NCBI GenBank assembly: GCA_050008495.1
Contig: JBEKMN010000007.1
Coordinates: 16,432-80,431, forward strand
Source: CAVROP01 sp050008495
GTDB taxonomy: Bacteria > Acidobacteriota > Terriglobia > UBA7540
DNA: 64,000 nucleotides
Reading direction: 5' to 3'
Within the stretch, counting starts at the first letter, position 1; every line of letters starts with the position of its first letter. The notes below the pieces were generated by a model. The model was not told the origin of the DNA. It was given only the letters and a program-made list of their open reading frames with translations, and made no database searches. The position numbers were made by a program, and so were the translations under genes. Positions 25,945 to 34,825 of this stretch are shown here, one piece after another.

Positions 25945-26157
25945 ATGGGTAATACAATCACAGTTCGTCTTCCCGAAGAGTTGGCCGCTTGGCTGGCTGA
26001 GACAGCCCGCCGGACGGGCGTCCCCGCCGGAAGGATAATTCGCGAGCAACTGGAGCGGGCGAAGGCTGAGGCGGGGAGCCAGAGATTCTTGCGGTTAGCC
26101 GGAAAAATCATCGGGCCCGGCAATCTCTCTTCGCGGAAAGGCTTCGCGCGTCAATGA
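25945..26157 (+). CDS. Ribbon-helix-helix (CopG-type) antitoxin, locus 3
   Basis: 70 residues from ATG 25945. 'NTITVRLPEELAAWLAETA' is a clear RHH strand-helix, followed by 'GVPAGRIIREQLERAKAEAG' (the second helix). The C-terminal tail is basic and would wrap the toxin. Its stop overlaps the toxin start by the ATGA arrangement. RHH antitoxins bind their own promoter, and the candidate promoter sits directly upstream. Confidence 0.9.
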   Translation: MGNTITVRLPEELAAWLAETARRTGVPAGRIIREQLERAKAEAGSQRFLRLAGKIIGPGNLSSRKGFARQ

Positions 26158-26579
26158 AGGGGATCGCCGACACAGGATTCGTCGTGGCCTTCGGGAACCG
26201 GACCGATTTCCACCACGACTGGGCGCTGGACGTTGCAAAACGAATCACTGAACCGCTCCTCACCTGCGAAGCCGTGCTGGCGGAATCCGCGTTTCACCTG
26301 GGTTCCGCTGCCTACGTCTTAGCTTTGGTGCAGAACGAAATGCTTCGAGTGGCCTTCGACTGCGCGCGCCATCTCGAGGCCTTAGCGGACCTTGCCAGGC
26401 GCTACGAGGACAGGCGGCCGGCCTTGGCGGACCTTTGCATTATAAGGATGAGCGAAATCTATCCCCATCACCTCATCATCACCGTTGACGAAGGCGACTT
26501 CCGTGTTTATCGAAGGAACAAACGCGACGTCATTCCCCTGTTATGCCCTCCCGACCGCCGCTCTGCAAGCGGCCGCTAA
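26154..26579 (+). CDS. PIN-domain toxin, locus 3
   Basis: 141 residues, coupled to the antitoxin through ATGA. 'GIADTGFVVAFGNRTDFHHD' holds the first catalytic Asp. 'LTCEAVLAESAF' gives the conserved Glu and 'LADLCIIRMSEI' the central Asp, and 'IITVDEGDFRVYRR' is the last acidic strand. It belongs to the PIN subgroup with an IADTGxxVA start, different from loci 1 and 2. It is predicted to be a ribonuclease toxin. The last ten residues (PPDRRSASGR) look like read-out into intergenic DNA. Confidence 0.88.
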   Translation: MKGIADTGFVVAFGNRTDFHHDWALDVAKRITEPLLTCEAVLAESAFHLGSAAYVLALVQNEMLRVAFDCARHLEALADLARRYEDRRPALADLCIIRMSEIYPHHLIITVDEGDFRVYRRNKRDVIPLLCPPDRRSASGR

Positions 26580-26713
26580 CTTCGGTCTGCCAATCCTGCT
26601 GCGCACCACCTCGGACACCGGCCGCATCGACTCCTCGCTTGACGAAAAAATCGAAGAGGACAAAAACACGATCATATTTGCGTTCAAAGAGCGGCATACC
26701 TCACCGCCGTCGG

Positions 26714-26732
26714 GGCGGCTCTCGTAGCCGCC
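26714..26732. terminator. Hairpin between convergent genes
   Basis: GGCGGCT-CTCGT-AGCCGCC (7-bp stem) in the 190-bp gap between the PIN toxin and the TonB-receptor gene. The stem is G+C-rich with no clear U-run, so it may be a bidirectional stop or a REP. This is a weak call. Confidence 0.35.
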
Positions 26733-26770
26733 TTCGGGCGACCAGCAGGGCTGCCGCTACGTGGGCCTGC

Positions 26771-29716
26771 TTAGAAGTTGAACCTGACTTGCAGATCGAG
26801 GTGCCGGTAGCCCATAAAGCCGTTAGCGGTGTTGGATTGGCCGAAGAGAGGTGACCCGATATTGCCCACCGGCGGGCCGAGATTGATAATGTTAAACACG
26901 TTTCGCACGTTGACGCTGAATTCAAGCGAGTATCTCGAGTTCTCCGCTCCCCCGCCGCCGAACATGCCCTGACCGCCCCCTCCTCCACCGAGTCCGCGGC
27001 CGCCCAGGCCTTGGGGGCCGCCTCTGCCGCCACCGCCGCCGCCGTAGCCTCCACGCCCTGCGCCTCCATTCGCGTTGTTCGATGAACCCTTCTTCTCTCC
27101 GAAACCGAAGGTCTTCGCCAATCTCAGGTTGAGCGAAAATAGATCGGGCCCGAAGAATTCATAGGGAGGGATGACCGACGCGCCCTCGACGGGGTAGGTA
27201 TAAAACGATCCGTATTTTGTCTCCACAGACCCGGGTGCGCCCACGGGCGCCAGCGAGGGCCGGGCGCTGAACACGCCGGTGCCATAAACGTCCTGGCCGA
27301 GCGTGATGTTGAAGGGCCTGCCGGTGCTCGCAATCATGAAGGGGCTGAGGCGGAATCCCTTCGGCATCTGGATCGACCCGCCCACGAAGGCCTGGTTGCG
27401 CGCGACAAACGACGCAGGTCCGTAGTCTTCCGCGATATCGTAGGGATTCATTGGCTGATAGGTGGGACCGCTTGTATCGCTCTTCGCATAACTGAGTGTG
27501 TAGAACCCGAAAGCCGTTGCGCGCTTGCCGCGCAGGCTGAAATTCGCCACCAACTGGTTTTCATTAAACAGGCCGACCGATTCGAACTGGTTCAAATATC
27601 CCGTTTCCTTTCCGTAGGGAAATGTGCCGGAGAGGGGACCGCAGGTTGTTGTGTCGGCGGGAGCCGAGGGTGGGCAGAAACTGAAATCTCGTGGGGCATT
27701 GATGTTGTTTGCGAGAAGCTGATGCACTCCGTGGGAATTGATGTACGTGACGGACGTGGTGAGCGCCTTCGTAAACTGGTGCTCGAGCCCGATCGCTGAT
27801 TGAACGGTGTAGGGCGCGTGGAGATGGGGGTCGATCAGGTCTCTCGTGGAAAGGGAACTGGACAAGCTTGCCAGGCTACCCAGGAGAGGAATATTCGGGT
27901 AGAAACTTGGCGAGTTCACCAGGTATTGCTGCTGATTGATGCCGTTCAAATGCTCGGCAGAGAGGATCTGCTGTTCCTGAAAGCGGTCGTAGAAAATGCC
28001 GAAGCCTGCCCGCAGCACAGCTTTGGGAGTTCTCTTCCCTTGCCCACCGATGCCCCACGCGAAGCCCACGCGCGGAGCGAAGTCGGCGTGGTCGTTGATA
28101 TAGTTCTGAGATTCGAATCGCAGGCCCAGGCTCAGCGAAATGTTTTGCCGGGGCCGCCACGAGTCCTCACTATAAAGCCCGGCGTCGAAATAGTTGATGC
28201 GGGCCTCCGGAATCCCGGCTGTCAAACTGAACTGGGTTGCACCCGGCACTCCGGCGGTGCAGGGAGCGGGGCAACTGCCGAGAGCCTTTTCGGCCGCGAT
28301 GTACTCATTGATGGTGCCAAATGTGAACGCGCCGTTGTATCCCTGGGTTGTGGAGTTCAGGAGGACGTCATAGTCACGCAGCCGGCCTCCGAAAGCCAAC
28401 TGGTGCTTGCCAAAGGTCATGGTGGTGAGGTTCTGCAGTTCGTAATGGTTTTCGGTATCAAGCTGCGTCTGCGTGGCGTTGCCGCCCGCTGTGAACGCTC
28501 CCAGCACATTCACGGCAGGAGTGGTGCTGAAGGGAGTCTGGGTAGTATCGTCGCGCAGAAACTGGAAACGAGTTTGGTTGACCGTTCTCGAGCTGATCAC
28601 TTGCGTGTCACTGATCTGAACCGTATGTTCGACCTCCCGCTGGTCGTACGCTTGCTCCGGAAGCGAAAAAGACACGATCCCGTCGTTATCTTCAATGTCT
28701 TCCCACCACTGGTAGCGCATGGTCAGGACGTTGTTCGAGCTGAGCTGAAGATCGACCCGCGGGGCGATGGTAGTGCGCGTGAGAGGGTTGATCACTGCCT
28801 GGTTGACAGGCACTTGGGCGTAATCAGGCGCGGGGCCCACCGTCACAGCGCTGATCACTTCGCTGTTTTGAATGTCGCGGCGAAAAGCATCGAGAAAGAA
28901 GGAGGCTTTCTTGGTGATCGGCCCGCCGATAGTGCCGTTGAAAAACTCCGTGTGGTAAGGAGGCTGGGTGACGGCGAATGGGCTTCGGGCATTGAAGGCG
29001 CTGTCGTTCCCGTCCGCGAAAAAGTTGCCATGGAACTGGCTGAAGCCAGGCTTGGTGGTGATCTCGATTCGCCCATAGCCGAGCTTGTCATACTCCGCCG
29101 AAAACGGGTTCTGGTTCACGCGGATTTCCAGGATCGCATCCTTGGGTGGAAGCTGTCCGCCGGTGAAACCGTCGATGTAAATCTGGCCGCCATTGGGTCC
29201 GGCTGACGGCCCGGCCAGAGCCTCGAGTTCGGTCTGCAGTTCGTCCGGGTCGTCCGAGAGTGCCTCGAGGTCCTTACCGCTGATTATGGTTGCGCTGGCA
29301 TTATTCTCGGGCGCCACGCTGAGCGTCTGCGCTTGGCCGGTGACGTTCACTTCTTCCTTCTCCTGCTCAATTTCGAGCTTGATGTCCAGTTGTAGAACTT
29401 GGCCGGCCTTCACCTCGACGCTGGTTTGTTCGAACGGCGCAAAGCCCTGCGCCACCGCGCTCACCGAGTACGTTCCAGGCATGAAACCGTTGATCTGGTA
29501 CGTGCCGTCTTTGCCCACCGTAGCGGCTTTGGCCTGGCCCGGCTGGCCCGGGGCCGGAGTCGCCATCACGGAGACGTCCGGGACGACAGCCCCCGAGGGA
29601 TCTGTCACCTGCCCGCGAATCGTGCCGGTGGCAGTTTGAGCCTGCGCGCGTACAGTCAGCATTGGTAACAGCATCGCGCAGATGAGTATGAGCCTACGAA
29701 CTGCCAGAGATTTCAT
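26771..29716 (-). CDS. Oar-like TonB-dependent receptor with carboxypeptidase-regulatory domain
   Basis: 981 residues, signal peptide 'LILICAMLLPMLTVRAQAQT'. An N-terminal CarboxypepD_reg-like beta-sandwich ('GTIRGQVTDPSGAVVPDVSV', about 32-115) precedes the plug ('AILEIRVNQNPFSAEYDKLG', 'GRIEITTKPG') and a long barrel ending in '...LQVRFNF' with the expected terminal Phe. This architecture is abundant in Acidobacteriota and Bacteroidota, where such receptors import oligosaccharides or siderophores. No SusD partner is nearby. Near residues 870-920 there is a strongly Gly-rich low-complexity insert (GGYGGGGGGRGG etc.). It lies next to GH28, GH78 and GH172, so a glycan substrate is plausible. 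Confidence 0.92.
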   Translation of the reverse strand: MKSLAVRRLILICAMLLPMLTVRAQAQTATGTIRGQVTDPSGAVVPDVSVMATPAPGQPGQAKAATVGKDGTYQINGFMPGTYSVSAVAQGFAPFEQTSVEVKAGQVLQLDIKLEIEQEKEEVNVTGQAQTLSVAPENNASATIISGKDLEALSDDPDELQTELEALAGPSAGPNGGQIYIDGFTGGQLPPKDAILEIRVNQNPFSAEYDKLGYGRIEITTKPGFSQFHGNFFADGNDSAFNARSPFAVTQPPYHTEFFNGTIGGPITKKASFFLDAFRRDIQNSEVISAVTVGPAPDYAQVPVNQAVINPLTRTTIAPRVDLQLSSNNVLTMRYQWWEDIEDNDGIVSFSLPEQAYDQREVEHTVQISDTQVISSRTVNQTRFQFLRDDTTQTPFSTTPAVNVLGAFTAGGNATQTQLDTENHYELQNLTTMTFGKHQLAFGGRLRDYDVLLNSTTQGYNGAFTFGTINEYIAAEKALGSCPAPCTAGVPGATQFSLTAGIPEARINYFDAGLYSEDSWRPRQNISLSLGLRFESQNYINDHADFAPRVGFAWGIGGQGKRTPKAVLRAGFGIFYDRFQEQQILSAEHLNGINQQQYLVNSPSFYPNIPLLGSLASLSSSLSTRDLIDPHLHAPYTVQSAIGLEHQFTKALTTSVTYINSHGVHQLLANNINAPRDFSFCPPSAPADTTTCGPLSGTFPYGKETGYLNQFESVGLFNENQLVANFSLRGKRATAFGFYTLSYAKSDTSGPTYQPMNPYDIAEDYGPASFVARNQAFVGGSIQMPKGFRLSPFMIASTGRPFNITLGQDVYGTGVFSARPSLAPVGAPGSVETKYGSFYTYPVEGASVIPPYEFFGPDLFSLNLRLAKTFGFGEKKGSSNNANGGAGRGGYGGGGGGRGGPQGLGGRGLGGGGGGQGMFGGGGAENSRYSLEFSVNVRNVFNIINLGPPVGNIGSPLFGQSNTANGFMGYRHLDLQVRFNF

Positions 29717-30089
29717 TCATGCTCCTTGTCTTGCAGCACCTTAGGTGCGGTTTTATGCTGCCCTGACTCTTTGAATTCTTGGGGATATGGCGGGGTAAAC
29801 CCGCGAACAGGTCGATTCGAACCGCTGCTCATCATCTTGGCTAAAACGGGCATTACGGTCAGCCCTTTGAAGAAAGGTCGCAGCCCCAGCACACGAAGCC
29901 TGGAGGAAGATGCTCAGTTAACCTTGCTAAACTCGCACGTATCGCCCTGTTCCGTACCCCTACACTTCTATAGACGGATTAATTGTCAGGTTGGTTTCTT
30001 CAGTTTATTTCGGTGCGGCGGGACGGACTGAAGGGGCGGCCAAAAGGGCCAACCCTACGACGCAGTCCTTTTACACATGCTATTCCGTG
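29717..30089. other. Intergenic gap, no gene seen
   Basis: 373 bp between the TonB-receptor start and the GH28 stop, both on the minus strand. It must contain the receptor promoter, but I could not pick out a convincing -35/-10 pair. A short GGGGCGGCCAAAAGGGCC-type palindromic piece near 30034 resembles the small GC-rich repeats elsewhere in the window. Confidence 0.35.
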
Positions 30090-31718
30090 CTACCAATTGC
30101 CGCTCTCTTTCACAGTTCCCTCTTTCACGTCTGCATCGACCAGATAGTGCGAGTGAACCTCGTGCAATTCGTTGTTGATGAGGTAAACATGGCGGTTCTG
30201 TGGGCCTTTCACTTTGAGGAAAACCTGGGTTCCGGGACGCGCCGTAGAGTTGCGGATCGAGGCATCCTCAACCCGTTCAAACACCACGGCTGGAATATCC
30301 GTCTGCAACTTCGCCGGTCCGCCCACAAAGCCATCCAGGTTCAGTCCCTGCACATCCTGGAAGGAAAGCGCGCTCTGCCACTGGTTCAATTCGGGCTTCT
30401 CCCACGTCACCTGAAGGTCCCTCACTTTGAGATCCCGGGCGAATCGGAATTGCATGGCGTTCACTGTTCGGTCATAGGCAGCCTCCGGATCGGTGGAGAG
30501 AAATAGCTTGATGTTCTCCAGGCTGATGTTCTGGAGCCAGCTCTGGGGATGGCCGAGGATCAGGCAAGAGCCTTTGCCGTGCGCGATGACGTTGCGGACG
30601 ATGACGTTCCGAATCGACCCCGCGGGTGGCTCATCGGGCTTCGGCGGCAGACCCTGGCTCTCGCTGCGGCGCTGGATGGTGAAGTAGAGGGGATCTCCAT
30701 TGCCCCACCAGAACCAGTCGAAACGCTGCGTGTTGACAACCAGATTCGACAGCACCACGTTGTCCACATAACCTCCGTCGTACACCATGAAGGCAATGCC
30801 GCGATTCGAGCCTGTAATCACGCAATTGTCCACCGTCACATTGCGCACGCTATTCATGTTGCCGTCGCAGAATTTCAGGGCGCTGGAGGCCGAGGAGAGG
30901 CGGCAATTGGTGATGGTGATGTTTTCGCATGGCAGCGGTGGTCCCCACTCGTTCGAGGAATAGAAAACGATGCCGTCGTCGCCGGTCTCGATGGTGCTAT
31001 TGGCGATGCGCACGTCCTTGCAGCCGTCCGGGTCGATGCCGTCGGCCCACACGCCATACTTCAGGCTGGTATGGATGTATACCCCGTCGATGGTCAGACG
31101 TTCGCAGGCGTAAGGATTGATGGTCCAACTCGGCGAATCGAGAAACGACAGCCCGGCAATTCTCACGTCTTTGCAGCGCAGGAGCAGAACCATGTGCGGG
31201 TACACCTTGCGCGTGTGAAGGTCCTTCGGAAAAGAGCGCATCAGGGGCTTGCCCAGCTTCTCCGCCAGGAGTTGGTTATCGCGGATGTAGGCGTCATTGA
31301 AATCATTCAACCGCCACTCGTACTCCGCTTGGCCGTCAATGGTTCCCCGGCCCTCGATGGAGATGTTCTCCAGGTCCTCGCCGTAAAGCAGCGTGCTCTT
31401 GTCAAAGGCGGCGTCGTATTGGGCCGCAAACAGCGTAGCGCCGCTTTCAACATAAAATCTGACATGGCTGCGCAGGTGAATGGTTCCGGACGTGTACTCG
31501 CCGGGCGGCAGATAAACCGTTCCTCCCCCGGCTTTGGCGCAGGCATCCACCGCTTTCTGAATGGCCTGTTGGGCGTAGTCCGCTTTCCTGCCCGTGGCGC
31601 CGTAGTCCTTCACGTTGAATATTGCGACATTCCCTTCCGCTCCCAAGAGTGGCGCGGCAAGCGTCACTAGAATTACAGAGAATAACCAACGCGTTCTTGC
31701 GACAAGCGGGTGTGACAT
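30090..31718 (-). CDS. GH28-like polygalacturonase family protein
   Basis: 542 residues from ATG 31718 (GGAGGA just before; the adjacent ATG at 31721 is equally usable). Signal peptide 'WLFSVILVTLAAPLLG'. The beta-helix opens with 'FNVKDYGATGRKADYAQQAI' and 'GGGTVYLPPGEYTSGTIHLR', both typical of GH28. The active-site region has 'GIDPDGCKDV' and 'IETGDDGIVFYSS' (the DD pair), but the usual GHG histidine motif is not apparent: at that place stands 'LSSASSALKFCDG'. The substrate is probably a galacturonide or another pectic sugar. The altered histidine site leaves catalysis uncertain. It is followed downstream by the TonB receptor on the same strand. Confidence 0.83.
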   Translation of the reverse strand: MSHPLVARTRWLFSVILVTLAAPLLGAEGNVAIFNVKDYGATGRKADYAQQAIQKAVDACAKAGGGTVYLPPGEYTSGTIHLRSHVRFYVESGATLFAAQYDAAFDKSTLLYGEDLENISIEGRGTIDGQAEYEWRLNDFNDAYIRDNQLLAEKLGKPLMRSFPKDLHTRKVYPHMVLLLRCKDVRIAGLSFLDSPSWTINPYACERLTIDGVYIHTSLKYGVWADGIDPDGCKDVRIANSTIETGDDGIVFYSSNEWGPPLPCENITITNCRLSSASSALKFCDGNMNSVRNVTVDNCVITGSNRGIAFMVYDGGYVDNVVLSNLVVNTQRFDWFWWGNGDPLYFTIQRRSESQGLPPKPDEPPAGSIRNVIVRNVIAHGKGSCLILGHPQSWLQNISLENIKLFLSTDPEAAYDRTVNAMQFRFARDLKVRDLQVTWEKPELNQWQSALSFQDVQGLNLDGFVGGPAKLQTDIPAVVFERVEDASIRNSTARPGTQVFLKVKGPQNRHVYLINNELHEVHSHYLVDADVKEGTVKESGNW

Positions 31719-31850
31719 CATTCCTCCCTGTCGGGGCAAACGTTGTGGTTGCCCCAGGACGGCTACAATAGCCGCCCCTACGTCTATACAATCCAATCGA
31801 AGCGTGTTTATAATGCGCAGTCACTTGCAAGTCAATGAGTTCCTACGCCT

Positions 31851-33089
31851 ATGAACCGAAGAACCTTTCTTCCATACCTTGTGACGCCGGCGCTTGCCGC
31901 GTCTTTCGAGCGGGTGGCAGCCCTTTCGAGCTATACTCCCACCATGAAAATCACTCGCATCGAAACCACCTATTGGCGCTCCGGAAGTGATCTGCCCTGG
32001 AAACCGAACTGGGTTTGGGTGCGTGTCCATACCGATTCGGGGTTGGTCGGTCTGGGTGAAACCTACCCGCGGAACGAAGTAGAGGCAAGCGTGGTGCACT
32101 CCACTATCGCGGGTCTTTTGTTGGGGCGCGACCCGCGCGACATCGAGCGCATCTGGGCTGATTTGTACCGCACCTTCGACTTTCAGGTTACGGGCGGCGC
32201 CGAGATGCGGGCCCTGAGCGCCATCGATTTGGCTCTATGGGACCTGCTGGGAAAGGCCCTCGGCCAGCCTGTTTATCGCCTGCTGGGCGGCAAGTCAAAC
32301 CCCGAGGTGCGCCTCTATAACACTTGTTTTCCGCATAAGTACGACTTCACTAAAGAGCCGGACAAAATCATGCGCGAGCTGATCGACCGCTACGGGATCA
32401 AGGCGATCAAGATCTGGCCGTTCGATCGGGCCGCGCACGGCAATCAGCATGAATACATCACCGGCGCTGACCTCGAAGAAGGCCTCTACCCGGTCCGCCT
32501 GTTGCGCGACAAATTCGCGAACGAGATTGAAATCCTCATGGAGTTCCACTCCGGCTGGGACCTGACTTCGGCAATCCGGATCGCCAAGGCGCTCGAACCC
32601 TACCGGCCGATGTGGCTTGAGGACATGCTGCTGCCCGGCAATTTCGAGCAGTACCGGCAATTGGCCGAGGCCACGTCGATTCCACTCACCATCAGCGAAC
32701 GCCTGGCGGGGCGCATGCAATTCCTGCGACTGCTCGAATCGCGCGCGGCCAGATACGTGATGTTCGATGTGACCTGGTGCGGCGGGCTAAGCGAGGCGAG
32801 GAAGATTGCCAACATGGCCGAAGCCTTCGAGTTACCGGTGGCCCCGCACACCGCGGGCGGGCCGCTCCTCTTTTACGCCTCGACGCACCTCGCAACCGCG
32901 CTCACCAACCTGGCCATCCAGGAAAGTTGCCAGGTGTTTTACGAATCCACCTGGCCCGCCATGCTCAGTAATCCGCTGGTCCCCAAGGATGGCGCTGTGC
33001 GCGTCCCCGAATTGCCGGGTTTCGGAATGGAGATCAAGCCGGAGGTGTGGACTCACCCTGCGGCCGTCACACGGGCGACAACCCTGTAG
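31851..33089 (+). CDS. Tat-type enolase-superfamily acid-sugar dehydratase
   Basis: 412 residues from ATG 31851. 'MNRRTFLPYLVTPALAASFE' looks like a short Tat signal; an inner ATG before 'KITRIETTYWRSG' would give a cytoplasmic form. MR-subgroup marks are 'LSAIDLALWDLLGKALGQPV', the lysine strand 'GIKAIKIWPFD', metal-site acids in 'ILMEFHSGWD', 'WLEDMLLPGNFEQY' and 'TISERLAGRMQ', and the His base in 'VAPHTAGGP'. This His set indicates an acid-sugar dehydratase such as galactonate, mannonate or a relative; the exact substrate is not clear. It is divergent from the GH28 gene, with 132 bp between the chosen starts. Confidence 0.75.
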   Translation: MNRRTFLPYLVTPALAASFERVAALSSYTPTMKITRIETTYWRSGSDLPWKPNWVWVRVHTDSGLVGLGETYPRNEVEASVVHSTIAGLLLGRDPRDIERIWADLYRTFDFQVTGGAEMRALSAIDLALWDLLGKALGQPVYRLLGGKSNPEVRLYNTCFPHKYDFTKEPDKIMRELIDRYGIKAIKIWPFDRAAHGNQHEYITGADLEEGLYPVRLLRDKFANEIEILMEFHSGWDLTSAIRIAKALEPYRPMWLEDMLLPGNFEQYRQLAEATSIPLTISERLAGRMQFLRLLESRAARYVMFDVTWCGGLSEARKIANMAEAFELPVAPHTAGGPLLFYASTHLATALTNLAIQESCQVFYESTWPAMLSNPLVPKDGAVRVPELPGFGMEIKPEVWTHPAAVTRATTL

Positions 33090-33090
33090 G

Positions 33091-33110
33091 GGGGACGGCT
33101 TGCCGTCCCC
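33091..33110. terminator. GC hairpin after dehydratase gene
   Basis: GGGGACGGC-TT-GCCGTCCCC, a perfect 9-bp stem that begins right after the stop codon, between two convergent genes. There is no U-run. It has a partial twin at 24799-24814, so it could be a REP-like repeat acting as a stop. Confidence 0.5.
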
Positions 33111-33146
33111 TCACCGGCCATCGCGGTGGTTGGGCAAGCCCTACAC

Positions 33147-34694
33147 CTACCATTGCCACCCAGTCCGATACTCCGGCTGAATGAGTTTGTCAGCCGAGGG
33201 AACGTTCGAAGCCCGCAGTCCCGCAGCGTCCCACACCAGTTTTCGGCCGACGCGTTGCGCGACGTTGCCGAGCAGGATGGTTTCCGTCACTTTGGCCTCG
33301 AACTCAAAATTCGCGCCCGGAACGGTTTTGCCGCCTTTACAGGCGTCCAGCCATTCTCGATTGTGGCCCGGCGAGCGAGGCAGCGTCTTCGGTGGCGGCG
33401 TAAAGCCATTCATCTTGGACGCCGGAATGAGCCGGGGACGCTCGCCCATGAATCCGCACAAGATGGTTCCCCTCTCGCCGACAAACATCAGGCCTTCTCT
33501 CTCGAGTTGCCGTTCCTCTTCGAGTTCCGGCGGCCGCTCCGGCTTCAACGCGCCGTCGTACCAGGTGAGGTGCACGGGGGGCATCACGCCGCGTGCGGGG
33601 AAGTTCCAGTGGAGGATCGAAGCCTGGGGGTAGGTTTCTTCGTACATCTCCGTGGACGTGGCCTCGACGGTCTCCGGGGCCTCCAGTTTCAACACGCGGA
33701 AGATTGTGTCAAAGCTGTAGCAGCCCATATCGCCGATGGCTCCGTTGCCGAAGTCATGCCACCCGCGCCAAATGACAGGGCAGTATGCAGGATGATACGG
33801 ACGCGCGGGCGAGGGGCCGACCCAGAGATCCCAGTCGAAACCCTTGGGCACAGGGACTTCTCCCTGCGGTCGGTCGAGCGCTTGCGGCCACACCGGACGA
33901 TTGGACCAGTTGATCACCTCCCGCACGTCTCCGATGGCGCCGCCCCAAACCCACTCGCACAGGACGCGTGTATCTTCCGTAGCCTGGTTAACCACCGCCA
34001 CCTGCGTGGCGACGCCTGCTTCTCGCGCCACCTCGGCCATGCGTCGCGCTTCGAAGACGGCGTGAGTCATGGGCTTCTGACAGAATACGTGTTTGTGCTT
34101 CTTCATCGCGGCCACGGAGATGTGGGCATGCCAATGGTCAGGCGTACAAACCACTACGCCGTCGATATCATTTTCCTTCTCGAGCAGCTCGCGAAAGTCG
34201 TTATAGGCCGCGCAACCGCGATACGCTGCGGACTTCTGCCGGGTCGCGTAGTAGGCTTCCACCACCTTTTGCGCGGGCTCGCGCCCGCAAACGCCTCCCC
34301 AAGTGAGGGTCGTGCGGGTAAGACGAATCTCCCGTTCGGTGCTCAGCCATGACGCCCAATCTGCATAGCGGGGACCGAGCAACTTTCCGACGGAATTGCG
34401 GAATTCGTGGCGGCTCCATTCGGGGTAGTCAGCGCTGCGTAGGTTCGGGTCGCAGACCGCAGTGACGTGCACGTCCTCCTCCGCCAAGAATTCCAGCATC
34501 ACGCGCATCCCCTGCGATCCGGTTCCAATACAGGCGATGTTCACCTTGTCGCTGGGCGCGACGCGACCGCTTCCTCCCAAAACGTGTCGCGGGAGAATCG
34601 TAAATGCCGACGCTGCCAGCCCGCTCAGAACGCTGCGGCGGGTTATCGGGATTGAGCCGAGCTTGGCCGCGTTTGCACGATCATGTGAGTCCAT
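33147..34694 (-). CDS. Tat-exported Gfo/Idh/MocA family protein, long form
   Basis: 515 residues from ATG 34694, with AAAGGAG 10 bases upstream. Tat signal 'ITRRSVLSGLAASAFTILP', then the NAD fold 'VNIACIGTGSQGMRVML'. In the place of the family's EKP motif it has 'HVFCQKPMTHAVFEAR' (QKP). The C-terminal domain has 'NGAIGDMGCYSFDTIFRVL'. An insertion near residues 105-145 (with 'WASWLSTEREIRLTRTTLTW') makes it about 70 residues longer than its paralogues here. This subgroup is widespread in Planctomycetota and Acidobacteriota, with few known activities; GH109-like glycosidase or sugar dehydrogenase are the options. Confidence 0.83.
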   Translation of the reverse strand: MDSHDRANAAKLGSIPITRRSVLSGLAASAFTILPRHVLGGSGRVAPSDKVNIACIGTGSQGMRVMLEFLAEEDVHVTAVCDPNLRSADYPEWSRHEFRNSVGKLLGPRYADWASWLSTEREIRLTRTTLTWGGVCGREPAQKVVEAYYATRQKSAAYRGCAAYNDFRELLEKENDIDGVVVCTPDHWHAHISVAAMKKHKHVFCQKPMTHAVFEARRMAEVAREAGVATQVAVVNQATEDTRVLCEWVWGGAIGDVREVINWSNRPVWPQALDRPQGEVPVPKGFDWDLWVGPSPARPYHPAYCPVIWRGWHDFGNGAIGDMGCYSFDTIFRVLKLEAPETVEATSTEMYEETYPQASILHWNFPARGVMPPVHLTWYDGALKPERPPELEEERQLEREGLMFVGERGTILCGFMGERPRLIPASKMNGFTPPPKTLPRSPGHNREWLDACKGGKTVPGANFEFEAKVTETILLGNVAQRVGRKLVWDAAGLRASNVPSADKLIQPEYRTGWQW

Positions 34695-34825
34695 TGATCA
34701 TTGCTCCTTTCACTCGATGAGCTCAGTTTCAGCGCGTGATTATACACCTAACTCCAGATACAATACTCAAACCTGCCGGTGCGGGTCGGCTGGAGACGCG
34801 GGGACAGGGCGGCGGTGAAGGAGCG

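Noticed and set aside
27800..29206. 468-codon open frame on the plus strand
   Set aside because: Antisense of the TonB-receptor gene, which has clear domains.
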